DNA of 64,000 nucleotides from CAXBBB01 sp963841855 (GTDB lineage: Bacteria > Bacteroidota > Rhodothermia > Rhodothermales > BA12), in NCBI GenBank assembly GCA_963841855.1, contig CAWJEJ010000003.1, positions 744,001 to 808,000 on the forward strand. The letters are read 5' to 3'. A program made the position numbers and the translations under genes. Below the pieces are notes generated by a model, which ran no database searches, was not told the origin of the DNA, and saw only the letters and a list, made by a program, of their open reading frames with translations. Below are positions 16,856-26,346 of the stretch, piece after piece; position 1 is the stretch's first letter, and the number at the start of each line of letters is the position of its first letter.

Positions 16856-18790
16856 TTAGTCGGACGTCGTCGGTGCGGCTGGGGCCGTGGCGCGGGGCAG
16901 AGGCGAGAGCGGAGCCGCAGGCATGGTCACGCGGCCTCTGACGGCTTCGTTCGCGTCCGCCAGTTTCTCCCACACGTTCGAGCGCCACATGCCATAGTGC
17001 GTACGGATGGCGTCGCGCTGCACCATGCGGTAGAACGTCGGGTTTTCGTCGTAGAGGCGGTCGAACTGCTCCTTCAGCTGGCCCAGGCGCGTCCGGTTGG
17101 CATAGGTAAACCCGAACTGGGCACCCACTTCGATCATCTCGTCGTAGGCTACGTCCCACTCGGTCACGTCGCGTTCGTCCATGCTGTACGTGTTCTCGTC
17201 GTAGCGGAACGTGGCCGATGCGTCGAAGAGCGGTGTCGCGCGTCCTGCTTCGAGCGCGGCTACTGCGCCCAGAGGCAGAAAGAAGCGCACCGGATTGCCC
17301 GCCGACTGAGCAGTCAGTTTGACGTCGCCCGTAATCGGCACCCCGTCGACGCCGTCGCCTGAGGGCAGCAGGATGTGAGGGTTCATCTCGCGCAGGCGCT
17401 GGTAGCTCGTCAGCGAGTCGCTGCTGGCAGCGGGCCACGCGATAGTGCTCTTGTCGTTCAGACCGGCCACGAGTTGGCTGAGAAAGAGCGTCTGACCGCT
17501 GGCGAGTTGGACTCGGTCGCCCCGGAACGTGCGCTCGGGGTCGATCTCCAAATCATCCGTGGCGCGCAGGGCGCCGTAGTTCGATGGGATGTATCCGCGC
17601 GAGTAGGTCTTGAAGCTCGTCTGGCGAGAAACGGTCGGGTATCCTTCGGTGACGGCCCACATGTAGGCGTCGACGACCGTCGTGTTCGGACCCAGATACT
17701 TCTGACCGTTGTTGAGGAAGAGGCGGTACAGGTTGAACATGTTGCCCAGGCCCGTGTGGTAGCTCGAAATGCCCGGAATCTCGTGACCGGCGGCGTTGGT
17801 GTAGCCCCTCACGGTCAGAAACGACGGCAGCATCGTCAGCAGCGGATGCCACTCCTCGTTGACCGTCACGTTGCCGCCCGCTCCGGTCGAAAGCGTGTAG
17901 CGCTCGATTCCTCTCTGATTGAGGATGTAGGGCATCATCTGGTAGCGCGACCGCGCGTCGACGCTCGACACCAGCTTGTCGTTGTTGAACGTCTCGACGG
18001 TCCCGATTTCGGTAGCGAGCAGGCTCAGTCCCAGAAAGCGTGTCAACTGGATCTCGTAGGCGATGTAGGGTGCGTCGCGCTCCCTTGCTTCGAGCACCTG
18101 GTTGGCCCGTCCCCACTTGACGCTGATGTCGGGCTTGGGAACGCCCTGAGCCGTCCACTTGGCGACGAGTCGCCTCGTCTCTACGCGCCGCTGCCCATCG
18201 ATCTGGTCCCAGTTGGCGTTGCCGGTCTCCTGATAGCGCGTCTTGAGATCGTCAATCACGTAGATCTCGAGCGTCTCGTTCGACCGCTTGTCGAGCACGC
18301 GGACAGTGAAGTTGTCATCGATGCCCTGCCGCTGCTCGTAGGTGTCGAGCAGCTCGCGGAACGGGCCGATCAGTTGCAAGCGGGGCTCGTTCGCTACGTC
18401 GCCAATGATCTCGCCCGCGGTGTAGGGCGAAAACATGTTGTCGGGGTGCGAGTCGAGCGCCGTGAACTTCAGGATAGCGGGTGCGGCCGCCTCAGTAGGT
18501 TCGGCGACGGCGATCTCTTCGACCGGCGATACGGCGCTGCGAAAACTCTCGACGAGCGCTTCCAGGCGGCCCGTGACGGCCAACATCAGCAGCACCACGA
18601 GCGACGTGATAGCACCGGCGCGAAGAGCCATCTTGCGCTTCTTCTTCTCGGGATCGGGCGTGAACGACTCCGCATGCTGATCACCCGGAGTACGCTCTGC
18701 CGATATCTGGGCCGATTCTTCGGCAGAATAGCCGCCGCGAAGGTCGTCGTCGGGATCGGAGGGCGGGCGGTTGAGGTCGTCGTACTGCAT
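16856..18790 (-). CDS. membrane-anchored lytic-transglycosylase-like protein
   Basis: A 644-residue protein: acidic cytoplasmic N-terminus, basic stop-transfer cluster KKKRK (49-53) and one membrane helix (~56-73), then a long periplasmic part. Residues ~255-290 read LATEIGTVET...SSVDARSRYQMMPYIL, and later SYHTGLGNMFNLYRLF, recalling the catalytic Glu, S-x-x-GARGLMQ and AYNAGPGN motifs of SLT-type lytic transglycosylases. If active it would cut peptidoglycan; key spacing is unusual, so I am not sure. It is 12 bases downstream of the C26 amidotransferase gene. Its stop codon sits at the edge of the 224-bp repeat element. Confidence 0.7.
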   Translation of the reverse strand: MQYDDLNRPPSDPDDDLRGGYSAEESAQISAERTPGDQHAESFTPDPEKKKRKMALRAGAITSLVVLLMLAVTGRLEALVESFRSAVSPVEEIAVAEPTEAAAPAILKFTALDSHPDNMFSPYTAGEIIGDVANEPRLQLIGPFRELLDTYEQRQGIDDNFTVRVLDKRSNETLEIYVIDDLKTRYQETGNANWDQIDGQRRVETRRLVAKWTAQGVPKPDISVKWGRANQVLEARERDAPYIAYEIQLTRFLGLSLLATEIGTVETFNNDKLVSSVDARSRYQMMPYILNQRGIERYTLSTGAGGNVTVNEEWHPLLTMLPSFLTVRGYTNAAGHEIPGISSYHTGLGNMFNLYRLFLNNGQKYLGPNTTVVDAYMWAVTEGYPTVSRQTSFKTYSRGYIPSNYGALRATDDLEIDPERTFRGDRVQLASGQTLFLSQLVAGLNDKSTIAWPAASSDSLTSYQRLREMNPHILLPSGDGVDGVPITGDVKLTAQSAGNPVRFFLPLGAVAALEAGRATPLFDASATFRYDENTYSMDERDVTEWDVAYDEMIEVGAQFGFTYANRTRLGQLKEQFDRLYDENPTFYRMVQRDAIRTHYGMWRSNVWEKLADANEAVRGRVTMPAAPLSPLPRATAPAAPTTSD

Positions 18791-18802
18791 AGTGAAGAGT
18801 CG

Positions 18803-19657
18803 TTACGTGAGAGAATGGGAAGAGGCGAGCGCGGCATTGGAAGTTCGGTACGCGAAGGCACGCTGCGCTAGATCGAAAAAGAGCGGATGCCATGTGTCGC
18901 CCAGACGTTCGGGGTGAAACTGAGTGCCGATGATGCGGCCGTCGAGCGATTCGATGGCTTCGACCACTCCATCGGGCGCCGTCGCCGAAGGGCGCAGTCC
19001 GCGTCCTACCGTTCGCAAAGCCTGCACGTGAACCGTGTTGACGGTCAGCGGCCCCAAACCGTTCGCTTCCTCGGCTGAACCGAACATGCTCAGGTCGATC
19101 TGCACCAGTTCGGGCGCCCCGGCTCCAGTCGCCTGAGCCTCTTCGGCGATGCTGCGAGCCGGATGGGGTGCCGTGTCGTCGGCGTGGTTCAAGATGCGCG
19201 CCAAATGGGTGCCGGGCACGACGCGCAAGGCGTGCGGCTGGCCGCCACGCCCTTCGCTGTGGACGAGCGCTTGGGGGCGTTGGCGCTCCACGTCGGCGTA
19301 CAGCGTGCCGCCCGCGCGGGCGTTGATCAGTTGCATCCCGTAACAGATGCCGAGCAGAGGCAGCGCGCGCGCGTCGGCTGCGTCGAGCCATGCGTGGTCG
19401 GCTGCATCACGTTCGGGGTCGCATACCGATAGATCGCTGGGACGTTCGCCTTCCATACCCATCGTTACGCACGGGCCACCCGTCACCACGAGCGCATCCA
19501 AACGATCCGAGATGGCGTCGACGGTCGCCTTATCGGTCGCCGTCGGGAGCACGATCGGGGCGCCTCCGCCTGCTCGCACGGCCGTCACGTACTCGTGGCG
19601 CAGTCGCTGCTCGCCGTCGCCAAACGAGGTGGTGATGCCGATGAGAGGAAGGTGCAT
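18803..19657 (-). CDS. class I glutamine amidotransferase-like hydrolase (peptidase C26)
   Basis: A 284-residue protein of the gamma-glutamyl-gamma-aminobutyrate hydrolase (PuuD) type. Seen: PLIGITTSF start, LVVTGGP, the nucleophile elbow LGICYGMQLIN with Cys105, VNTVHVQAL (usually VNSFHHQ) and the catalytic FHPE. Such enzymes cleave gamma-glutamyl amides. ATG 19657 is preferred to 19681 because the family begins at PLIGIT. It probably shares a transcript with the downstream lytic-transglycosylase-like gene (12-base gap), which hints at work on gamma-glutamyl bonds of cell-wall peptides, but that is inference. Confidence 0.88.
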   Translation of the reverse strand: MHLPLIGITTSFGDGEQRLRHEYVTAVRAGGGAPIVLPTATDKATVDAISDRLDALVVTGGPCVTMGMEGERPSDLSVCDPERDAADHAWLDAADARALPLLGICYGMQLINARAGGTLYADVERQRPQALVHSEGRGGQPHALRVVPGTHLARILNHADDTAPHPARSIAEEAQATGAGAPELVQIDLSMFGSAEEANGLGPLTVNTVHVQALRTVGRGLRPSATAPDGVVEAIESLDGRIIGTQFHPERLGDTWHPLFFDLAQRAFAYRTSNAALASSHSLT

Positions 19658-19753
19658 GAGGGTTCGTAACGCAATCTCCATCTGAACGCGACCTGCCCGC
19701 CCCCGTTCGTCTGCAAATGCGGACGGTTGGTAACTCCGCTGCGATGGGCTCAG

Positions 19754-20077
19754 CTATTGGATGACATCGCCCAGGTTCAGGCGACCAGGTAACGCGCGCG
19801 CGGACAAGTCCAGATGGAGCGAAAGAACACCGTACGCTCGCTGCTCGCTCCGCACAGTCGTCGGCGCCTCTCGCCCGTCCAGCCACTGATACAGAGCCGA
19901 CTTGATGGTGTGCGCCGCGCCATCCGTAGTCGAACCGCCATGCACCAAGTCCAGGCGCTTGCGTCCCCGCTTGGCGCACAGTCCGAGCGCTCGCCGTGCC
20001 ATCGTCAGCGCTTCGTCCACGCGGGCGCCGTGCAGATCGAGAGTCACAGTCTGTCCGTCGTCGGTGAGGCGGGGCAT
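19754..20077 (-). CDS. Smr-domain protein
   Basis: A 107-residue protein that is almost entirely one Smr module: LDLHGARVDEALTMARRAL at the N-terminus and the LVHGGSTTDG loop followed by a helix. Smr domains are nucleic-acid endonucleases in MutS2 and act alone in small proteins; the conserved LDxHG and HGxG-type loops are present, the latter as HGGS. No mutS2 is adjacent. ATG 20077 is chosen because sequence before it lacks similarity. Confidence 0.75.
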   Translation of the reverse strand: MPRLTDDGQTVTLDLHGARVDEALTMARRALGLCAKRGRKRLDLVHGGSTTDGAAHTIKSALYQWLDGREAPTTVRSEQRAYGVLSLHLDLSARALPGRLNLGDVIQ

Positions 20078-20103
20078 GAAGGTGAAGCGAGGTGAGCGGA
20101 TAC

Positions 20104-20137
20104 AAAAACGCCGACGAAGAAGCAATCTCCGTCGGCG
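20104..20137 (-). terminator. Rho-independent terminator of the lipoprotein gene
   Basis: Read on the minus strand: arm CGCCGACG, 13-base loop, arm CGTCGGCG (20109-20137) followed by five T. It lies 18 bases past the stop of the lipoprotein gene at 20155. Confidence 0.85.
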
Positions 20138-20154
20138 TCCGAAAGCGTGCGACT

Positions 20155-20547
20155 TCAGTCAGCGCGCGAATAGGTGCCTGCGAGTGATAGACCAGCCGGT
20201 CCGAGTGTGAGCGCGTCGTCGGTCAGCGACTCGATCGCGTAGCGACGATCCATCGTGATACCTTCGGCGCCGTACACATCTGAGTCCGATACGTAGAGCG
20301 AATCTACGGCCAGCCGGAAGGCGATCTGCCCGTCGCCCAGCAGAGGCGAGATCATCGTTCCATCGGCGCTGAAGGTGACCACGCGGTCGTCGGTCGAGCG
20401 CCACGTGCCGACGAGTTGCTGGGCTGCATTGGGCATCGAGGGCACTTCGGCCGTCGTGATCTCCTCGGCGGCGAGGTTTTCCGCCACCTCCTCGTTCTCG
20501 GTGCAGGCAGTCAAGGTGAAGAGGAGCAGCAGGGCGAGCAGGCGCAT
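20155..20547 (-). CDS. small lipoprotein
   Basis: A 130-residue lipoprotein: signal MRLLALLLLFTLTAC with lipobox LTAC, an acidic linker (ENEEVAENLAAEE), then a compact beta domain beginning LVGTWRSTDDRVVTFSADGTM. The GTW...V.FxxDG pattern is that of lipocalin-like or DUF-type lipoproteins common in Bacteroidota. The reading frame is open well upstream, but ATG 20547 starts the signal peptide. It is followed by a strong terminator. Function unknown. Confidence 0.8.
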   Translation of the reverse strand: MRLLALLLLFTLTACTENEEVAENLAAEEITTAEVPSMPNAAQQLVGTWRSTDDRVVTFSADGTMISPLLGDGQIAFRLAVDSLYVSDSDVYGAEGITMDRRYAIESLTDDALTLGPAGLSLAGTYSRAD

Positions 20548-20620
20548 GGAAGAGAGGGCGTGAGTGGGAGAACAGTGCAACGGCGTAGACTTGTCCGTCG
20601 GCTCCCGATCCGTCAAGGCG

Positions 20621-21034
20621 TTACGGGTTCGTCGGACGGTCCAGCCCATCTGCATCCGACTCGGCAACGGTGTGGACGAGCCACGCGCGCGCTTCCTCAA
20701 TGCTTGAAAACACGCGCGTCGGGCGACCCATCGGAAACAGGCTGAAGTACGACTGCGCTATCGACCGCGCGGAGAACGACGAAAATACCATGGCCGAGGC
20801 GCCCACCACGTTCGTGTACGACTGATCAATCTCGGCCATGCCTTTCAGCGCGTCCGGACCGACGCGCAGATCGGTGGCCTGCGAGCAGTCCCACAACTCG
20901 CCGAAACCCGGCCGCCACAAGGGGTCCGTAGTCAGCCGCCTCATGCCTTCCTGGAAGAGCGCGATGGTGAGCACATCGAAGCACGTCACGACGCCGATGC
21001 GCTGTTCGGGGTCGATGCAGTAGCGGAGGTTCAT
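20621..21034 (-). CDS. STAS/SpoIIAA-like protein, paralogue of the gene at 4026
   Basis: A 137-residue soluble protein with the same layout as the protein encoded at 4026-4463: a RYCIDPE start, DPLWRPGFGELWDCSQATDL in the middle and a late FSARSIAQSYFSLF helix, ending with a helix that places EEARAWLVH. The SpoIIAA-like family has a STAS-related fold and is common in Bacteroidota; roles are mostly unknown. It sits alone between a lipoprotein and icd with a terminator on its 5' side. Confidence 0.65.
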   Translation of the reverse strand: MNLRYCIDPEQRIGVVTCFDVLTIALFQEGMRRLTTDPLWRPGFGELWDCSQATDLRVGPDALKGMAEIDQSYTNVVGASAMVFSSFSARSIAQSYFSLFPMGRPTRVFSSIEEARAWLVHTVAESDADGLDRPTNP

Positions 21035-21065
21035 GGCGGTGCGTTGTGGCGGCGACCGGGCCAAT

Positions 21066-21103
21066 GCAAAAATCGTCCCGCCAACGAACCGGCAGGACGA
21101 TTT
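21066..21103 (-). terminator. Rho-independent terminator of icd
   Basis: Minus strand: arm AAATCGTCC, a loop that itself pairs (GCCGG/TTGGC), arm GGACGATTT and a run of five T (21068-21103). It lies 57 bases past the icd stop and just before the next gene on the same strand. Confidence 0.85.
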
Positions 21104-21159
21104 CGAGGGCCGCGAAAGTGCAGGCCCACGCGTATGGCTGGGGTTGACCTCGGCGCTCG

Positions 21160-22395
<1,236 letters not shown>

Positions 22396-22480
22396 ATGCG
22401 TCGGGGAGAAAAGTGAGAAAGTGCGTTCTACGCCCCACGCCGGACGTGCGATCCGACGAGACGCGGAGTTAGATTCGACC

Positions 22481-22879
22481 ATGCGCTTGCTCCTGTTCCT
22501 CCTCCTACTTTCTGCTCCATCGGTCGCAGCCCAAACCTATTCGGGCTGCTCGCAACCCACCGAAAGGTGAGTGGCTATAGTAGAGTCAATCGTAGGATCC
22601 AATATCTACGCCGATATTTTCAACTTCGCGGCACTCCCGGAAGCTATTCCGCTGTCTCCATCTTCGCCTTCCGCAACTCAAACCTTGTGCGATTAGATGC
22701 GATTGAATGCTCCTCCTGAGAGAGAAATTCAGAGGTTGAGCTTCTTTCGATCAGGCGTTTGCTTTCTCATAGCAACGCATCCTCATATACCTGTCGGCTC
22801 CAACTTGGTCGTCACTGGCATAGAAACAATTGCCGTGTATGACAGCGAGGGCAACTACGTCACTGCGGTGTCCTGGTGA
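22481..22879 (+). pseudogene. remnant of a secreted protein gene, low GC
   Basis: The frame begins with a perfect signal peptide (MRLLLFLLLLSAPSVAAQ) and stops after 29 residues (TGA 22568-22570). It continues with protein-like text, meets TAG 22694-22696, and goes on to TGA 22877-22879 with HPHIPVGSNLVVTGIETI and AVYDSEGNYVTAVSW. The frame one base earlier also looks protein-like from 22570 to 22716, so frameshifts are an alternative to nonsense changes. The stretch is poorer in G+C than its flanks. Family not recognised. Confidence 0.5.
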
Positions 22880-22882
22880 GGC

Positions 22883-23671
22883 TCACAGCCGCCCTGTCAG
22901 CGCTCTGAGCCGCAACTCCCACACTTTGAGCGCGGCTTCGCGGACGATGCCCTTGTTCATTTTGCTGGTGCCTTCGGTGCGTTCGGTGAACACGATCGGC
23001 ACTTCGGTGAGCTTGAACCCCTTGCGCCACGCGCGGTAGTTCATCTCGACCTGGAACGAGTAGCCATTCGACCGGACGCTGCCCAGGTCGATGGCGTCGA
23101 GCACCCTACGGTGGAAGCACTTGAAGCCCGCCGTCACGTCTTGGACCGGCAGGTTGGTGATGGCGCGCGTGTACATGCCTGCGCCGTAGCTCAGCATCAG
23201 GCGCGTCAGCGGCCAGTTCATCACCCTTACGCCTCCGAGGTAGCGCGAACCGATGGCGAGGTCGGCATCGTCGGCTGCGACCGGTGCCAGGAGCGCCGGT
23301 AAATCGGCTGGGTTGTGCGACAGGTCAGCGTCCATCTCGAGCACATAGGTGTAGTCGCGCGCCAACGCCCATGCGAAACCGGCGAGGTACGCCGTACCCA
23401 GTCCCAGTTTGCCCGCGCGCTCAATCAGATGCACGCGGTCTGAGTGGTCGCTCATCGCACTGCGCACCAAGTCAGCTGTGCCGTCGGGCGAGCCGTCGTC
23501 GACGATGAGGATGTCGAAGGGGCCCGGCTGCTCCAAGACTCGGTCGATGACGGTTTCGACGTTCTGCGCCTCGTTGTACGTCGGCACGATGACGACGGCG
23601 CGGCCTTTGGCTCGGTGGGCGGGGGCGGTCGGCGCGAGCAGGTCCGACGGTACGAAGCCGGACGAATCCAT
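22883..23671 (-). CDS. polyprenol-phosphate mannosyltransferase (DPM1-like)
   Basis: A 262-residue soluble GT2 enzyme. Seen: VVIVPTYNEAQNVETVIDRV, ILIVDDGSPDGTADLV, the metal-binding LEMDADLSHNP, GSRYLGGVRVMNWPLTR, QDVTAGFKCFHRRVL and the C-terminal EVPIVFTERTEGTSKMNKGIV. This set is typical of dolichyl/polyprenyl-phosphate mannose synthases, which move mannose from GDP-mannose to a lipid carrier. ATG 23671 is chosen because the sequence before it is not conserved. It is divergent from pdhA, and starts next to the end of the low-GC remnant. Polyprenyl-phosphate glucosyltransfer remains possible. Confidence 0.9.
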   Translation of the reverse strand: MDSSGFVPSDLLAPTAPAHRAKGRAVVIVPTYNEAQNVETVIDRVLEQPGPFDILIVDDGSPDGTADLVRSAMSDHSDRVHLIERAGKLGLGTAYLAGFAWALARDYTYVLEMDADLSHNPADLPALLAPVAADDADLAIGSRYLGGVRVMNWPLTRLMLSYGAGMYTRAITNLPVQDVTAGFKCFHRRVLDAIDLGSVRSNGYSFQVEMNYRAWRKGFKLTEVPIVFTERTEGTSKMNKGIVREAALKVWELRLRALTGRL

Positions 23672-23912
23672 TACGGGCGGGAGCGACACAGACGTGGGCA
23701 GTTGGGACGGTGGCGGTGACCGGCGAAGATAACGACGGTTGGAGGGCGGTTCGTTCGGAAGCGCTTTCCATAGAAGCGCACGTGAAGCCGATTCTCCCGG
23801 GGACAAGTCGGCCCCAGCGGCCGTACCGAGCGGGTATCTTTGGCAGTGGAACACCATCCCCAAGTCGCGCGCTCCACCTCTTTCCCGTCCGCGAAGCCTC
23901 TTCTCTCCCTCC

Positions 23913-25043
23913 ATGGCCGAAACTGCATCGAAACCCCGCGCCGCTCGTTCTCGCGCGCCCAAGAAGAGTGCCTCCAACAGCGTCACGAGCGGAGTGGTGG
24001 CTGAGACCGTCGAGTTCACGTTCAACCACTACAAAGGCGGCGCGTTCGGCCACGAAGAATTGAACCTGTCGGCTGACGACCTGCGCGAGTCGTACCGCTC
24101 GATGACGCTCCAGCGTAGATTCGAGGAGCGTGCGGCACAGATGTACGGCAAGCAGAAAATCGCCGGTTTCTTGCACCTCTACATCGGTCAGGAAGCCGTC
24201 TCGACCGGAACCGTCAACGCGCTCAACGTCGGCGACGACAGCGTGATCACGGCCTATCGCGACCACGGCATCGGTCTGGCGCTCGGGATGACGCCGGACG
24301 AGTGCATGGCCGAACTCTTCGGAAAAGTCGGCGGAAGCTCGCGCGGCAAGGGCGGGTCGATGCACTACTTCAAGAAGGAAGTCGGCATGTTCGGCGGGCA
24401 CGGCATCGTCGGCGCGCACGTGCCGGTCGGCGTCGGCATTGCGTTCGCGCACAAGTACAAAGAGGACGGCGGCGTCTGCGTCGTGTTCTTGGGCGACGGA
24501 GCCGTCGGTCAGGGCGCGGTCCACGAAGCGCTCAACCTGGCATCGCTCTACAAGCTGCCGGTCGTCGTGGTGATCGAGAACAACAACTACGCGATGGGCA
24601 CGTCGACCGAGCGCGCGTTCGGGCAGCCCGAGTTTAGTCGCCTGGGCGTCGGCTACGACATCCCCTCGTCGGTCGTCGACGGCATGGACGTGCTGACGGT
24701 CACCAAGGCGCTGCGCGACCACGTGCAGATGGCCCGCGACGGACAGCCGTCGCTGATCGAGATGAAAACGTACCGGTACCGCGGCCACTCCATGTCGGAC
24801 CCGCAGAAGTACCGCACCAAGGAGGAGATGGACGCCAAGAAAGACGAGGACCCGATCCTGCGCTTGAAAGCCTACATGGTCGGCCACAAACTCGCGACGG
24901 CCGACGAACTCGACGCGATCGACGACGAGACCAAAGAAGTCGTCCTCAAAGCCGTCGAGTTCGCCGAGAACAGCCCGCTGCCCGGCATTGAGACGGCTTA
25001 CGAGCACGTCTACTCGCAGAAGGACTACCCGTTTATCTCGTAA
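23913..25043 (+). CDS. pdhA: pyruvate dehydrogenase E1 alpha subunit
   Basis: A 376-residue thiamine-diphosphate enzyme that decarboxylates pyruvate. A basic, disordered N-terminus (residues 1-28) precedes the conserved part: MYGKQKIAGFLHLYIGQEA, AYRDHGIGLALG, GKGGSMHYF, the ThDP motif GDGAVGQGAVHEALN (194-208) to ENNNYAMGTS, and the phosphorylation-loop region YRYRGHSMSDPQKYRTKEE. ATG 23913 is favoured; the open frame before it is in the intergenic promoter region. First gene of the pdhA-pdhB-pdhC set; the gap to pdhB holds a palindromic repeat. Confidence 0.96.
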   Translation: MAETASKPRAARSRAPKKSASNSVTSGVVAETVEFTFNHYKGGAFGHEELNLSADDLRESYRSMTLQRRFEERAAQMYGKQKIAGFLHLYIGQEAVSTGTVNALNVGDDSVITAYRDHGIGLALGMTPDECMAELFGKVGGSSRGKGGSMHYFKKEVGMFGGHGIVGAHVPVGVGIAFAHKYKEDGGVCVVFLGDGAVGQGAVHEALNLASLYKLPVVVVIENNNYAMGTSTERAFGQPEFSRLGVGYDIPSSVVDGMDVLTVTKALRDHVQMARDGQPSLIEMKTYRYRGHSMSDPQKYRTKEEMDAKKDEDPILRLKAYMVGHKLATADELDAIDDETKEVVLKAVEFAENSPLPGIETAYEHVYSQKDYPFIS

Positions 25044-25053
25044 TTCCACACTC

Positions 25054-25138
25054 CGTCATTCCCGCGCAGGCGGGAATCCAGCCCGCAGATCAGCGGCGAA
25101 GCCGACCTCTCTGGATCCCCGCGTTCGCGAGGATGACG
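25054..25138. repeat. 85-bp palindromic repeat between pdhA and pdhB
   Basis: Imperfect 28-base arms: left begins CGTCATTCCCGCGCAGGCGG and right, inverted, begins CGTCATCCTCGCGAACGCGG. The type (GTCATTCCCGC...GGGAATCCA) is a widespread bacterial REP-like palindrome. In the transcript it would form a large hairpin between the two cistrons. Confidence 0.8.
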
Positions 25139-25194
25139 CCGTAGAAAGAACGAACCGCTCAGCAGGCCCAGCCTGCTCTCCAAGACCCCGACCG

Positions 25195-26175
25195 ATGGCA
25201 ATGCTGCAATTCCGCGAAGCTCTGCGCGACGCGATGACCGAAGAGATGGTGCGCGACGAAACCGTCTTCCTGATGGGCGAGGAAGTCGCCGAGTATAACG
25301 GCGCGTACAAGGTGTCCGAGGGGATGCTCGACCAGTTCGGTCCCAAGCGCATCATCGACACGCCGATTTCGGAGAACGGATTCAGCGGCTTGGCCGTCGG
25401 CGCGGCGATGAACGGGCTGCGGCCGATCATCGAGTTCATGACGTGGAACTTCGCGTTCGTCGCCATCGACCAGATCATCAACAACGCCGCCAAGATCCGC
25501 TACATGAGCGACGGCCAGTTTGGGATGCCGATCGTCTTTAGGGGCGCCAACGGAGCCGCCGGACAACTCGCGGCGACGCACAACACGTCAGTCGAAAGCA
25601 TCTACGCGACCTTCCCCGGCCTCAAAGTCATCTCGGTCTCGAACCCCGACGACGCCAAGGGCCTGCTCAAATCCGCGATCCGCGACGACGACCCGATCGT
25701 CTTCCTCGAATCCGAGCTGATGTTCGGCCTCAAGGGCGAAGTGTCGGACGCCGAAGACTATCTGATTCCCATCGGCAAGGCTAGGGTCGCGCGTGAAGGC
25801 AAGGACGTGACCATCGTCGCGCACAACAAGAGCTACTGGCGCGCCGTCGAAGCCGCCGATGAACTCGCCAAGGACGGAATCGAAGCGACCGTCATCGACC
25901 CGCGCACGATCCGCCCGTTCGACATCGAGACCGTCGCCGACAGCGTGCGCAAGACGAACCGGCTCGTCATTGTCGACGAGAGCAACCCGTTCGCGTCGAT
26001 CGCTAGCGAGATCACGTATCAGGTGCAAGAGCGCTGCTTCGACCACCTCGACGCGCCGATCATGCGCGTGACGGCCAAGGACATCCCGGCGCCCTATGCC
26101 AAGAACCTGATCGCGCACTACATGCCGCAGACGCAGGACGTGATCGACGCCGTGAAAGCGGTGATGTACGTCTAA
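25195..26175 (+). CDS. pdhB: pyruvate dehydrogenase E1 beta subunit
   Basis: A 326-residue partner of E1alpha. Seen: MLQFREALRDAMTEEMVRDE, FLMGEEVAEYNGAYKVSEG with the ThDP-contacting Glu, DTPISENGFSGLAVGAAMNGLRPIIEFMTW, FRGANGAAGQLAATH and the C-domain ATVIDPRTIRPFDIETV plus RLVIVDESNPFAS. Length matches bacterial PdhB. ATG 25195 (MAMLQF) is preferred; ATG 25201 would also work. It is flanked on both sides by palindromic repeats. Confidence 0.96.
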   Translation: MAMLQFREALRDAMTEEMVRDETVFLMGEEVAEYNGAYKVSEGMLDQFGPKRIIDTPISENGFSGLAVGAAMNGLRPIIEFMTWNFAFVAIDQIINNAAKIRYMSDGQFGMPIVFRGANGAAGQLAATHNTSVESIYATFPGLKVISVSNPDDAKGLLKSAIRDDDPIVFLESELMFGLKGEVSDAEDYLIPIGKARVAREGKDVTIVAHNKSYWRAVEAADELAKDGIEATVIDPRTIRPFDIETVADSVRKTNRLVIVDESNPFASIASEITYQVQERCFDHLDAPIMRVTAKDIPAPYAKNLIAHYMPQTQDVIDAVKAVMYV

Positions 26176-26204
26176 GCAGCCCAACGCTCTACACTCTCCC
26201 CTTT

Positions 26205-26287
26205 GTCATCGCGAGCGGAGCGTGACGATCTCCTGAGCCTGCTGCATAGCATGGAGATCGCCGCGTCGCTCCGCTCCTCGCGATGAC
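26205..26287. repeat. 83-bp palindromic repeat between pdhB and pdhC
   Basis: Ends GTCATCGCGAG and CTCGCGATGAC, with inner arms GATCTCC and GGAGATC around a short loop. This is a different family from the one before pdhB. A degenerate relative beginning GTCATTGCGAGCGAGGCG lies at 59055-59127. Confidence 0.8.
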
Positions 26288-26346
26288 AAGCCGCAGGGTT
26301 CGCGCCTTGCCTCCCCCACCTCGCCCCACACCCGACCCCGACCGAC

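Noticed and set aside
17375..18871. 498-residue plus-strand frame
   Set aside because: Antisense to the lytic-transglycosylase-like gene; its Arg/Val/Glu-rich translation is a typical mirror of GC-rich codons.
24988..25194. Upstream extension of pdhB into the palindromic repeat
   Set aside because: The extra 69 residues read through the repeat and the end of pdhA; conserved sequence starts at the ATG 25195.
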